Source of the DNA: Calliopum simillimum
Lineage: Eukaryota; Arthropoda; Insecta; Diptera; Lauxaniidae
Reading direction: 5' to 3'
Length of the DNA: 64,000 nt
Assembly (NCBI GenBank): GCA_951812925.1
Contig: OX638371.1
Span: forward strand, 41,700,101-41,764,100
Under the pieces are notes generated by a model. The model was not told the origin of the DNA and searched no databases. It saw only the letters and a list, made by a program, of their open reading frames with translations. Shown here one piece after another: positions 44,708 to 56,198 of the stretch (the stretch's first letter is position 1; each line of letters opens with the position of its first letter). The position numbers were made by a program, and so were the translations under genes.

Positions 44708-45147
44708 AGGGAACGGTCCATTCAGTACGTCGAGTACGTCACGTCGTTTTTTTCGACTGACAGCTAAGTTAAAAATATGAGTTTAGTATATCAAGTGCGA
44801 CCCAATCAGTACGTCTACGTTAACGCAACGTACAAAAGTTGCCCAACTCCCAACTTTCGACGTACGTCGTTTGATTTGACAATCGTAAAGCAAATTTATT
44901 TTCAATTTCAATTGTTTTTTTTTTTCTTTGTCGTTTCTCATTTATTTTTTGAAATAAAGTGTGAATAAAAAATTATTGGAGCCGTGCAAGTGCAAAATTA
45001 AAATTTCTAATTAATGAAATAAAAAGAATTTTGATATTTTAATCCGTTTTCAAAGTATTCATTGGGCCAGGCTTCTCCGTCAAATGCGTCGCAGTCAGTC
45101 GGAAAAATCGACGTGACGTACTCGACGTACTGAATGGACCGTTCCCT
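44708..45147. mobile_element. MITE family C, copy 2 (TSD TTA)
   Basis: The inverted ends AGGGAACGGTCCATTCAGTA, then CGTCGAGTACGTCACGTCG, are flanked by TTA (44705-44707 and 45148-45150). The interior shares AAGTGCGACCCAATCAGTA with 34084-34465. The 3-bp TTA target fits PIF/Harbinger. Confidence 0.8.
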
Positions 45148-45150
45148 TTA

Positions 45151-45596
45151 AGCCCAAGATACAATTGTGCGAGAATCGTGCGTGCGCGACGCTCTAGCTG
45201 TCAAAAAAATATTCAATACACGTAGAAAAATGGGGCAATTTACAATACTGCGTCTGCGAGATGCGACAGATATCACGCACGCAACAGTTTTCGAAAAAAT
45301 GAAAATTGATGTGGTGGAGCAAAAATTTTAAGCTGTCAATTTTTTATTGATTGTAAAAACAAAATTTTTTGTGCATTGAAAAGTGAAAATATAAAGAAAA
45401 TAAAACAAAAATAAAAAAAAAATAATTGAAACATTTTTTTTCGAATTTTTTTTTTTATTTTGGCATATATTTTTTCGTTTTCCTTGTATTTTGACAGTCA
45501 CAACGCAGACGTGTCTCGCATTATTGTATATTGGGTTGCGCTGCGATATCGCAGACCAGCATCGCATCTCGCTCTCGCACAATTGTATCTTGGGCT
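45151..45596. mobile_element. MITE abutting the previous one, ends AGCCCAAGATACAATTGTG
   Basis: The 446-bp element has ends AGCCCAAGATACAATTGTG, then CGAGA, perfectly inverted. Inner blocks are rich in CGCGACG, GCGAGATGCGAC and CGCATCTCGCTCTCGCAC, much more GC-rich than the surroundings. It starts directly after the TTA that follows the family C element. Its own target duplication is not clear. Confidence 0.7.
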
Positions 45597-46537
45597 ACTG
45601 ACGTTACCTTGTTAATTGTATCATGATCGGGGGTGTTATGAAACCGACACAGAATTGAAAATCAATCGTCTCTTCGTTTACTCAAAGTTTTTGCCGCTTA
45701 CGCATAAAATGTAAATAAACGAGAGCTTTTCGGGTAAAAACTTGCAAAAACTTGGAGTAAGCGAACAGACTAAATATCAGTTTCAAATGATGTTACGAAA
45801 AAGACTTGATTTGAACATTAGGAAACCATCAAGCAACATCAGCAAACTAACTGTAATTGAATTAAGATGATTTAAAAAATATTGTACACAAAATTGTTCT
45901 AGGGAACACTAAAACTCATTTTCATTTAGTCAATCCTTTTAAACGGGAAAGATTGGGCAAACATTTTCTATTAGACAAATTAAGTACTCGACTAGACCTA
46001 CAATATCTACTGGATCTCTTTAAAAGTGTATGAAATTTTTGAAATTTTGTAGCACTGTATTGGGCTGCGAAAACATTTATCAAGCCCTCGCACATCGTTA
46101 GCTTAATATGGAAAAGGCGTATCTCAAATTTTTTCGAAATTGACTTTTTTGCATATTGTGGTTGGTCACTCTCTAATACACCTCTCTACAAAAATTTGGC
46201 ATGATTATATCAAAAATAGCCAAATTATAGTCAGTTTTAAAAAAGCTCTAACACATAACAAAAAATTCTGGAAAGAAAAAAGTCTGAACTCACAATATGT
46301 AGCGTTTAAATACCCAAGGGGAAAGAAGTGCTTCAAAAACCCTTCTGAAGTGCATCCTTTTCACCAATAAGCGCTTCCGCTCCGTAAGAACAATACTTTC
46401 TTTTTAACATTGCATGTCATAGGATGTAAGTGAGCAAAAGCTAACCGCAGCCTTACCAAAAAAGATTTTTTAAAGCGCTTATTTGTAATGCTGCGGTAAG
46501 CGTTTTTTTCAATAAAATTAAAAAAAAAAAAAAAAAA

Positions 46538-47480
46538 CTGGCCGCGCCAGGATTTGAGTCCACGACCGTCCGTGTGCTAGATATTTTTTCTTACATTTAC
46601 CAACCCCTTAGACCGCTACACAGTGGGCTAGAATTTTTTAAAATCGGCAAAATTATGGAAACCCCTTAACTCAAGTATTGAAAGACAATTTTTAAGTTTT
46701 CGGGCCTACTGAATTCCAATTTCATAAAAATTTGGAGAAAAAAATGTATCCCCGGAAAGTAAAAATTTTTTTATTTTTCTACTAAGTTAATTTTCTAAAT
46801 ATGGATTTTTCTGGTTTTTGCCTCAAAAACTTCGGATCAAGGATTTAAAAAACAATATAGAGGAACGATAGTAGCTATTTGCATATCTAGAATCTTAAAT
46901 TATTGATTAAAATTTTTGTAAAAATGCATTAATAGAAAACTATTTTTTAATCCACATCGCATAAGATTTACGTACACAAAATTTTTGGGGGGACAGTGCG
47001 GGTGCTTATTTATATTGATTTTGGGTCTCAGCAGAATTGTTCTCTATTTGCAATACGCAAAAGTCAGGGATCTCCAGGGTACATAACTATTTTTGTCTTT
47101 TCTTTTAGGTTATAAGATTTTCACAGTCAAATAGAACGCACCTATTTGAGATCCATTTTCACATACAATATTATCAATGATGACAAATATTTTTTACAAA
47201 TGCCATCTACTTACCTTTATATATTTCACTTCGCGTGAACCGTTTACTTTCAAATAAATATTTTTTAAAAACACTCTTAAAATGACAAACTTCTAACGAA
47301 TTTACGCTCAAAAGTATGAATGTGACGATACCAATTTTTTGACACAGGATGTACAAATTTATGTACTTTCAAATAAGTGACATAAAAATCAAAAATTCAA
47401 AACTATAGTTTTTGTATTTTGCCGATTTAAAAAATTCTAGCCCACAGTGCGCTACACCAATGCCCGATGATATGAAGAGG
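46538..47480 (-). repeat. tRNA(Leu)-like Pol III promoter sequence, split by a Transib-like element
   Basis: Joined across the insertion, the minus strand carries a perfect A box TGGTGTAGCGG, then GTCTAAGG as in the D-loop of tRNA(Leu). A B box-like GACTCAAATCC (one mismatch) follows about 50 bases later. It is followed by 18 T (46537-46520), a strong Pol III stop. The acceptor stem does not pair well, so this is a tRNA-derived SINE head or pseudogene rather than a working tRNA. A similar B box (GAGTTCGAACCC followed by T-run) lies near 47684. Confidence 0.4.
46619..47449. mobile_element. Transib-like non-autonomous element, second family (TSD CGCTA)
   Basis: The 831-bp element has tips CACAGTGGGCTAGAATTTT and, reversed, CACTGTGGGCTAGAATTTT. 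The inverted match continues for about 36 bp into AAATCGGCAAAAT. It is flanked by exact CGCTA (46614-46618 and 47450-47454). The first seven bases equal the RAG recombination heptamer CACAGTG, as expected for Transib. Its interior is unrelated to the 18.5 and 41.6 kb elements and non-coding. Confidence 0.8.
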
Positions 47481-47751
47481 TATTAAATTTGTATATTGTA
47501 AATGCTCCTACAGTATTACATAGAATCATTGTGCAATCAGTTTCAATTCTAGTAAGCAAAAGTAAATAAAAAAGAGAAAGGAAAATAGAAAAGTGAAAAA
47601 AAAAAGGTTGAATGAAAAATATTTTAATAAAAAAAAAAATAAAGCAAAAAAAAGTAAAAAAAAGTAAAAAAAAAAATCTCCCGGGCTGGGTTCGAACTCA
47701 CTTTGTTCTTACTGCAGCCTTATAAAAAATCATTGTGATTTTTGGTCAAAA

Positions 47752-48135
47752 CGAAGAATATATGGGTATACTAGAGGAAAAACATCTATGATAGACTATC
47801 AATGAACCTTAGTTGATAGTTTTCTAAGACACCTGAAGGTTCTCGAAGGCCACCAGAAGGCTTGAAGTACAAAACGAAGAACATTTCGGTATAATAGAAG
47901 GAAAATATCATTGGCGGATTATTAAAAAGGTCTAACTGGTAGTTTTTTGGGACACCCGAAGGTTTCAGAAGTTCACCCGAAGGATTTAAAATCAAAACAA
48001 AGAATTCCTAGGTATACTAGAAGGAAAGCATGTATGGAGGACTACCAATAAACTTTAATTGATAGTTTTTTAAGGCATCCAAAGGTTCCCGAAAGTCACC
48101 CGAGGGCTTCATAGCCAATACGAAGAATATCAAGG
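47752..48135. repeat. Tandem repeat with exact 123-bp period, about 3.1 units
   Basis: Unit starts CGAAGAAtat...GGTATA occur at 47752, 47875, 47998 and 48121, exactly 123 apart. Each unit includes GGTATACTAGAAGGAAA, TGATAGTTTT, CACCCGAAGG and GGTTCxCGAA blocks. Because 123 is divisible by 3, one minus-strand frame stays open across about 1.7 units with a repeated KPSG..REPSGVLENYQ-like text. The third unit has stops. Confidence 0.8.
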
Positions 48136-48643
48136 TATACCGATGGGAAAACATTTATAGCATTTATGACTTTAGTTGCTGTGGGTTCTTTATTATCATA
48201 AACTTTACTTGATGTACACTTTAATGTTTTAAATTGTTGTTACCTGCTGATAGTCACCACTTTTATGATAATCTTCCATACAAAACATAAACATTTTCGT
48301 TCAAATTTTTGTCCAATCCAATTTACTTTCTTTGTAAAGGTTTTCCTTTTCATTAATATTGAATAACTTTAATTTTATTCAAAATTTTTGATTTATTGTA
48401 AAAAGCCCTAACTCACTTTTGTTTTAAAAAAATTTTAAAATGAAAAGACCTAACACACAAAAATACCCAAAAAACAAAGAAAATAAAAAAAAAATCCAAG
48501 AATGAAAATTGTTGATAGTTTTTGTTGTAAATTGCATTTAAAGTTTTTTTAAATGTTTACTTTATTAAATTTTATTCAGTTTTTTCCTTCTCCTGCAAAG
48601 TACTGAAAATGTGAGTTACGCCTTTTCCATATTAAGCTAACGA

Positions 48644-49070
48644 CATAGAGTTCAAGTTGTCTTTCCATGCATGTAGCAAATTTCGTAATTGCTCCAACAG
48701 TAAGTTCTTCTGGATGTCGACAAATTCGTCTGATGATATGATTGTGGTGATCGTTGAAAAATAAAGAAAACCAGCCTTCCACTAAATTTTTTTGGTTTTT
48801 TTTTTTATGCATTTTACCTTGTTTGTGTAATTTTGTTGCTGTTTTTACTAAAGCACACTGAAAAGTAAGCTCAAACTGACAATGTCATGCTTGTTGGTAA
48901 CGAATAACATTCATATGCCTCTGAGTATACATATTTGTCTAGCTTTCACACTATATAAATATTTGAACTCATTTTAAGTGTTTTTTGGCCATATATCGAA
49001 TTTTCAATGCAAATGTAACTTTGGATGAAAATTCTAAAAGTAAGCGTTCAATTGGTAGAGGATAAAGTAG
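48644..49070. other. No gene seen
   Basis: AT-rich spacer between two inverted-repeat elements, with no supportable feature. A 78-codon frame on the minus strand at 48576-48812, which overlaps its left part, is unrecognised. Confidence 0.3.
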
Positions 49071-49927
49071 GGTAAGGGAGGGAAATATGGACCATCCATC
49101 TTTCTTTTTTAAATAAAACCCAAAATACATAAAACAAAACAGTTAATTTTATGTCATCCAGTAAAGGAAACAATTTACCTTTATTCTGATTCACTTTTGG
49201 ATAAATATCTCATCAGGATAAAGAAAAAAAATTAAAAAACTGAAAATACTCAAGTGTAGTGTAATATGGACCATATAGTCCATTTGGTACAGAAGTTGCA
49301 TATAAAAATGTCACTTTCACATTCGGCACATTTTTCATGACTCCAAAAACGTCAGATTACACATTCAACCCAAAATTCGCCACGTCGATCTTCTGAGTAA
49401 AGGGTGTTACATTATATGCATTTTTTATCATTTTTTTCCTTTGTAGTTAACGAATTACATATAATGACCATCAGACTCGTCATGGAAACTGCAACTAGAT
49501 TCCCCATCTGAAAAAGATGATAAATACATTTGTTTTTGAGACTTTTTTCTTTGGTGGTCCATATTACCCACAGCACGTGTTGGTGAAATAAATGGTTTTT
49601 TTATCAAAAACTCTTTTGGTTAATAAATTTATTTGTGCTAATAAATTATAAATGGTATTCACTGGCTTTATATAATTAACCATTTATTTAAAAACGCGAT
49701 GTCTTTAAAGTGAAATAATGAAATATACTCACTAGAAAAAAATTATCACTGATCTTTTTTTAGAAAAATCAACTTTACAGAAACATGCGACTTCACCGAA
49801 AGCTAAAATCGCCCTATTATAAGCTTTAGGTATTAGCGTTAAGTTTGAACATGAATAACGGTAAATCCTGTGGGAAATAACCGTGTGGTCCATATTACCC
49901 ACGCAGTCCATATTTCCCTCCCTTACC
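49071..49927. mobile_element. 857-bp MITE with iterated GGTCCATATTACCC motif
   Basis: The inverted tips GGTAAGGGAGGGAAATATGG flank the element. Inside, GTCCATATTACCCAC or reverse GTAATATGGACC occurs at 49260, 49556 and 49889, besides GTCCATATTTCCC at the tips. It is non-coding. The target duplication is unresolved (left TAG, right TTA). Confidence 0.6.
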
Positions 49928-50157
49928 TTAATATTTAGTTTGATAAGAGTTTCCTGGAACTGAGCCACGACCCTAAAATAAGGGTTTTCTAACCTCGGAT
50001 TCAAGGTCGAAAAGCACGTAAAGGCACTATGTCTAGTGAAAAGTTTATTGGGAAAACCGGATCGATCATATACATATTAGAAATTAGCATTTCTAATTTT
50101 AGTAAAGCTGTGATTGTGAAGACATTTTTACATCTGAAAAAATGATTTGTCATATCA

Positions 50158-52549
50158 GCCGTGTTTCTTTTGACGCGTATATTAGCGATGCCAATCCCGG
50201 GATCCCGGCCTTTATTAAGTCCCGAAAGTCCCGGGATTTGCATGGAATAATCCCGGGATTTTCGGGACTAAAAATACAAAATTAATACAAAATATTTTGC
50301 TATCTTCTATTGAATGCTTCATATAGCACTATTTTGTGTCTTCAAAATAAGATATAAATTCATGATGCCGTATTAAAATGATCGTAATTTTTTATAGAAA
50401 AATCATTTAAGACCATACCATAGCTCATTTTGAAGACAACGAATAGAACTAGGTGCTGCATTTAATAGAAAATAGTAAAATAATTTCGTATATCCTCCAT
50501 ATAACCATAAAAATCGTGTTTTTTTAACTTTTAGTTAAGGATATCTCAAAAACTTTACTTGATAGAACGATTCGTATTCAGAATCGACAAATACATCGGA
50601 AATGACTATTTTTTGTTTAGAGTTGTTTCAATTATTTTTTTTTTTTCAAAAAGTGCATAAGCTAGTGTTGATTTTATCGAAATTCAATTACAGACTTACA
50701 AAAATGAGCCAAGTTGGATCAAAATCGGTGCTTGTTCAACAATATTTGATACTATAGCCTTCTTTTAAATAATTTGCCTGCATTATATAAGGAATGAGGA
50801 TATCGTTTCAAAAAAGTTTACAATGCTAGGACTTAGCCGGTCGCTTTAATGAAGGCTTTACACAATCGCGTGGCGATTTCACTTTCAAATTTAAAAAATT
50901 TTTTTAACTCAAATATTTTTTGATCCCAGAAACTAGTATTTAAATATATCATAATGTAAAATGTCTATTGTTTACTTATCTCTAAAAGAAGTTTTAAAAA
51001 ATTATTAAAGAGGACTTTTTCTAGCGTATTTATCTCAATTTGGCCCAGTTTATATTTTTATTTCTTATGAGACATGGTTTTTTACTTCAAAACTTTTCAT
51101 TATGATATCGTCTCTTAACGCCTTTGACAATAAGGAGTAGCAGACTGGACCGATTTTTGATCAAAAAGCAAATTGGTCCAAATTTGATTTTTGACCACAT
51201 GGCTTATGTGGCTTTGATTTGTGACCAAAGATTGTCATAAGAGTCGTTGCTTATAACAATAAACATCATCAAAACATCAAAAATTCGATTATTTGATACA
51301 CTACTAAAATTTCACTGATTTCATTCTTGTGCCGCAAGTCAGAACAGAATGTCGCGTTGAGTCACAAACTCATAATGTTATGTTTTCTTCATCAAAATAG
51401 CTGGCTTCAATTATTAGGTTAGGTTCAAGTGGCGGTTTAGCGATGCAAGCTAAAGCCTAAGTAGCACTAAAAGTGCCATTTTAATGCCACAAAAGTGACT
51501 CGACAGACTGGTATGTGTATGTGAAAATTTTAATTAACTAACTAACGATATCTATATCCAGTTCAGCTCAATTGTAGTCACATACTTCTTCAATTGCAAC
51601 ATAAAATAGCAGTAGGTTGACTAAAATTCTTCCTTAAGTTAGTAAATGAAAAAGAACGCTCCGTTTCATGTCCAATGAGTCACACTTATTCAAACAACAA
51701 TTTAAGACAGAAAACATTAACATTAAAGAAGAGTTCTTTAGTTATTCTTCGAGACTGTTTTTACAGACTTAGGGCTTAAAATAACTCAGTTTTGACCAAA
51801 GTTTTGTCACAATCTATAGCAAAATGTCCAATGAGTCACAATAGAATGCCCTACATATAATATATATTACATATAAATATAGTTGAGGTTTATGAATTAT
51901 TTGTAATTTAAATTTTTATGTTGGTTTGTTTACATTTTCTTGTAAATTTTTATTTATAAAATGAAAATTTAAATTAAAACGATTGACTGTTGAATATGAA
52001 TTGAACATTTTAATAACTACGTTCTTAAAAAGAGTGCTTTTAATGTCAAAATAAAAATCATACCTAATCCCGAAAAATCCCGGGATCCCGGGATTGCAAT
52101 TTCACAATCCCGAAATCCCGGGATTGCAATTTCACAATCCCGAAATCCCGGGATCACCAAAAAGCCCAAAAATTGGCATCCCTAGCGTATATACAATTGT
52201 GGATATTTTTAAATTGCGAAAACTCATGAAAACTCATGAACGTGAGTCGCATAATAAAACTCTAAGGAACTTTTTTATGGAGAATCACTTTCTTTTCATT
52301 TTATTTTTAAAACAATTTATTTTTTAGGAGTTATTCTATAAAAACTGGTTAAGCGCCGATAAACGGCAAAAAATCACTTTTTTTTAAATAACTTCTAAAT
52401 TTTTATTTTTTTTTTTACAAAAGATTAAAATTATTTGTGGTTCTCAATAAAAAAGACCCTTGAACTTTTTATCGTACGACTCACCGTTCATAAGTTATCG
52501 CAATTTGAAAATTACCACAATTGTCTATACGCGTCAAAAGAAACACGGC
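50158..52549. mobile_element. Foldback MITE family A, copy 2 (TSD TATCA), split by an hAT
   Basis: The outer pieces 50158-50182 and 52185-52549 rejoin to the same structure as 4800-5180, tips GCCGTGTTTCTTTTGACGCG. They are flanked by TATCA (50153-50157 and 52550-52554). The hAT at 50183-52184 sits in its GACGCGTATATAC segment, so the family A element is the older of the two. Confidence 0.8.
50183..52184. mobile_element. hAT-type non-autonomous element, 2.0 kb (TSD GCGTATAT)
   Basis: The tips TAGCGATGCCAAT and, reversed, TAGGGATGCCAAT are flanked by an exact 8-bp duplication GCGTATAT (50175-50182 and 52185-52192). Subterminal CCCGGGATCCCGG at the left, and three GGGATTGCAATTTCACAATCCCG-type units (each under 25 bp) at the right, make the ends palindrome-rich. 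No hAT transposase frame is present. The segment 50290-50610 is homologous to 36180-36470. Confidence 0.85.
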
Positions 52550-52837
52550 TATCATTACGTTTTGTTGCCAAAGGTATATACTGCTAAGTCTTCTGAGATG
52601 GAAACGGAAATACACAGTAAATAGGGTATACATTTCTAATTAATCTTTTGAATTATCTTTCGTGAATCTTGTCTTTTACGCAATTTTACGCAAGACTGTC
52701 GCTAAATACACGAATAAAGATTCCTTAACCTTTTATGTAGCATGATTTTATCAAAATGTATAACTTTTTAGTAAATATAATTCGACCAGATCAGAACAAA
52801 TTAGTCCACGTTAATTTAAACTTTCTATTAGCCTAAG

Positions 52838-53256
52838 ATCCGGCAGTAAAAAAACGTATTGATCGAGTTTTTAGTTAAAATCTAATTTTTACATATATGT
52901 ATTTATGAATGGGGGAATATATTTTTGCCAGGTTGCCTATCAAAATGTGGCCGCTAGTATTTTGAAATTGCGATAACTTATGAACCGTGAGTCGCACGAG
53001 GAAAAGTGCCCGGGTTTTTTTTATGGAGAGTCATATGCTCTACAAGTAATTTTCATTATATGTAAATACAATTTACCTTTTTGGAGTAATTTATTAAAAA
53101 CCGATTTTTTTCACGCAAAAAACAACCAACGTAAAACAATTCGGTTTTTAATAAATAACTCCTAAACGGTAATTTTTTTTTCCTCGTGCGACTCACGATT
53201 ATAAGTTAGATTTTAACTAAAAACTCGATCAATATGTTTTTTTACTGCCGGATCTC
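52838..53256. mobile_element. Foldback element, family E
   Basis: The tips AGATCCGGCAGTAAAAAAAC, followed by TATTGATCGAGTTTTTAG, are inverted at the right. The inner arms include GCGATAACTTATGAACCGTG and its reverse CACGATTATAAGTTAG, with TGCGACTCAC, the module also present in family A and in the 35-37 kb foldback. There is no clear target duplication. Confidence 0.7.
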
Positions 53257-54123
53257 GTACTACATATATACATATGTTTTTAGTGTGAATAAAACTGAAT
53301 ATATTTTGCATATTGCTTTAAGCATAGAATTTTTTAACAATAAATACTTGAGGAGTGATTTTTCAAAAGGGCGTAAAACCATGTTAAACAAATTTTCAGT
53401 AATGAGAAAAAACTTTTAGGGGCTGTTTACAATAACTTATTTTTCTCCAGTGTTATAGTGAGTTGGCCAAAGATTCTAATCCTCTTAATATATTTGCAGT
53501 AATGGCAAAATGTAAAAAACATTTGGAAAAAGCCCTTTTGCTCTGAAACATTTGGAACTAAGCCCTTTTGTTTGTAAATTTTTATAAATCACTCTTATTT
53601 CACCATTTGGAAATTTAAGCTGCTGTCTATTGGCATGGTCTGTAAGCACTTATATAGTCTGGGACATATAAAAATATTAAAGGTTTCTTGGGCGTAACTG
53701 TAATGTTTGCTGAGTTTATTGAAATATTTTAAATAAAAGTTAATTCACAGTTAAAAAGTTATAACACTAATAAATAACATAAGAACATAATATTTCAAAA
53801 GTATTCAAAGGTTAAATGCGAAGGCGTTTCTTGACTGCATCGATTTTCCATTAAAAACAAGATGGACTGTCATACGATCGTTGTACTTCAAATTAGGCAG
53901 CAACTAAGGAGAAAAAAAAATTACACGATTAACGGAGGAGATTTCGTTTATTTTTAATCCACTTTCATGACTGCGATAGTGTGCAAAATTTTCCAGAATT
54001 ATCTTGCTTAGTTTTATAAATAAAATATAAATAGTTTATAAATAATATTTCGACGGACAGACAGACAGTCAGCCAGCCGGATGGATATATCGGCTATGCC
54101 GAAAGGAGGAAGTGAGTTTCACC
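53257..54123. other. No gene seen
   Basis: AT-rich. The last part (from about 54050, GACAGACAGACAGTCAGCC and CGGATGGATATATCGGC) resembles a divergent piece of repeat family R. No coding potential is supportable. Confidence 0.35.
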
Positions 54124-54345
54124 GTGAATATATCTGTGCAAAGATGGTAAAAACTAAACGCATATTTTAATAATTTTTCAGGAGAGCAAATATAAATTTT
54201 TAGGTAATATTAAAATATCAAATTATCCGGGTTCCCAAACCCTCACCATCTTCGAACTTAATGAAAATTTAGGAATTCAACATCCAATATCAGACTAAGA
54301 ATTGAACAAAATTTTGAGGTGCCATCTTAAGAGGTTCTCAAAATA

Positions 54346-55250
54346 CAGTCTGTTAAATAAGAGCGTGGTCATTGTTGTGAGAAAATGAAAATACCCATTG
54401 CGAAAATTCTTTTTAATATTGATTTATTTGATCGAAAACTTCAATGCAAATACATTAATAGCAGGTCCAATCACCCCCAGCATCAATTATAGCTTGACAT
54501 CTTCGCGACATACTTTGAACAAGATTTTGCGCATACTCTTCTGAAAACGACCTCCAAATTTTGTGAATGCGTCGAACCAGCTGTTTCAAGTTGCAGGGTC
54601 CAGGCATGCCTGATGATAGGAAAGGCCCAAAAAGAGGATTCATCAGTGAAGATAACGTTGCCCCAGTCACGATCCAAATTGTCTTTGGCCCATTCAAGAC
54701 GTTTTTGGACATGTTTTTCACTGTGCATCGGTTTTTGCAAAGTACTTCGGTATTTCACACTATTTGCAATCAAATGATTACGAATAGTTCCGTGGGAGAT
54801 ATTCAAACCTTTTTGGGACAATTTCGAAGCACCTTCACGCAAAGTTAATGTTGGATTTTTCGAAAATAGAGCACAGATCAGTTTTTCCTGTTTTTCCGTC
54901 ACTACACCGACAGACCCGCGATTTGGAAAGTCATCGACATTTTTTTCTTCTTTGAAGCGATTCACCCACTTACTCACAAACTGTTTCGACTTTTGCATAT
55001 ACTTCGCAGCCGCCGCTTGAGTCATTTTGGGACCTTTGGGGTGCAAACACAAAAAAACGGCTTCAAAGCGCGACGCGTACGCGGTACTCATTTTGGAAAA
55101 ATGCTGAGAACGCATTGAAAACAGTGGTCAGCTGATTCACTTTCACGATGCATGAAGGACAATACTGCCCTCTGTGTGAGAAAAAAAAATTACAGCATTA
55201 TACTTTACCGATCGCGAGTAATCGTGACCACGCTCTTATTTAACAGACTG
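54346..55250 (-). mobile_element. Tc1-like transposon, internally deleted (TSD TA)
   Basis: Perfect 26-bp inverted ends starting CAGTCTGTTAAATAAGAGCG are flanked by TA (54344-54345 and 55251-55252). The 905-bp copy keeps both ends of its gene but lacks the middle. The empty site is visible in the other foldback arm (TTCTCAAAATATAGGGTCC at 63349-63367 reversed), which confirms the position. Confidence 0.9.
54455..55091 (-). pseudogene. Tc1-like transposase with central deletion
   Basis: The reading frame begins MSTAYASRFEAVFLCL (55091). It has a helix-turn-helix N-terminus (MTQAAAAKYMQKSKQFVSKW, then VNRFKEEKN) and a second DNA-binding helix set (TLTLREGASKLSQKG, ISHGTIRNHL). It reaches the first catalytic Asp in NVIFTDESSFWAF. 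The sequence then jumps, in another frame, to the family C-terminus (LVRRIHKIWRSFSEEY, RCQAIIDAGGDW) at 54590-54455. The second Asp and the last acidic residue are lost. Confidence 0.85.
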
Positions 55251-55368
55251 TACAAGGTCATAAAGCTCGAAAAAAATATCAAAAAACTGTTAAAGTGACT
55301 AACATTTAAAGGCTTTACCTTGGCAATCACTTAACATATTTCTTAAGAAGAAAATCCGCATCAAAGAC

Positions 55369-55690
55369 TGTTTATGAAAAATATTAAGTTTTATCCTAAG
55401 TTTATTTGACTAGAATTTGAATTCTTTAATTTTGAAAATTTTGCTATTCAATAATTTAGTTTACACCGCCACTGGTTGTTTTTTCTACTATTTAAAGAAC
55501 CGTAAAATCATTCGAGTAATTCTTCTTTCTATTTTGCTTTTCACCTAACTGTTAAATCATTCGATTCTAATACTCTCAGTGGCGCATAGCAATGTAACAT
55601 TTTAAGCTAGTCATAAGAAATTTGACAAAAATAAATTAGTCTGTTATGAAACGTTAAACTCAACGCAACTACTTAGTTTGTTCTTAGACA
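55369..55690 (+). repeat. 5' LTR of the BEL/Pao element
   Basis: It begins TGTTTATGAAAAATATTAAG and ends GTTTGTTCTTAGACA. AATAAA at 55630-55635 is a likely polyadenylation signal, repeated in the 3' LTR. Confidence 0.93.
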
Positions 55691-55695
55691 TTTTT

Positions 55696-55713
55696 TGGTG
55701 ACCCCGACGTGAT
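55696..55713 (+). promoter_or_regulatory. Primer-binding site, complementary to tRNA(Trp)
   Basis: TGGTGACCCCGACGTGAT starts 5 bases after the LTR. It is the complement of the 3' end of eukaryotic tRNA(Trp) including CCA. The tRNA identity is from memory of that tRNA. Confidence 0.8.
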
Positions 55714-56198
55714 CGTTGTCGCGTTAAAGAGAGTTAAATTTTATTTTCTATTACCGCGCTTAATAGTAAAAAACAAAAACAAAATTGTGTGTTTTAATTG
55801 TGGCTGCTTATTACTGCGCATAATAAAAAAAAAACATTGTGTATATATATATTGTTGTTGCGTTGAAAACATACATACGAGCATAACTGTTTGCAAATTC
55901 TTTTGCCCAGCTGCATAAAGCTTCACATACAACTTGTGAAAAAACAAAAAAAACTAAAATAGTGTTTTAACTATCGAAGTGCTCCTCAACTGGATTTTGT
56001 TAAAAAAAACTAAAAAAGTGTTTTTACTGTTGAAGTGCTCCTCAACTGGATTTTATTATAAAAATTAAATTGGGTAAAAAAAACTTCCTAAGTAATTATG
56101 GCTACCATCGATACTCTACGGAATAAAATAACCTATCTAAAGGGAACTGCCTCCAGGAACGTGATACTGAATTAAAAGAATTTGAGAAATATTTTTAA

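Larger units (their letters stand above)
46095..48643. mobile_element. 2.5 kb composite bounded by inverted ends TCGTTAGCTTAATATGG
   Basis: The left end TCGTTAGCTTAATATGG, then AAAAGGCGTA, is matched exactly in reverse at 48612-48643. It contains a tRNA-like sequence split by a Transib-like element and a 123-bp tandem repeat. No transposase is visible. Target duplication is not evident, so it could also be two flanking copies of a repeat in opposite orientation. Confidence 0.5.

Noticed and set aside
47684..47710. B box-like sequence with T-run (GAGTTCGAACCC on the minus strand)
   Set aside because: No A box at a suitable distance and no cloverleaf. Not called as a tRNA gene.
48576..48812. 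78-codon minus-strand frame
   Set aside because: It overlaps the inverted end of the 46095-48643 element and begins in a poly-T/A tract. Considered a shadow of repeat sequence.
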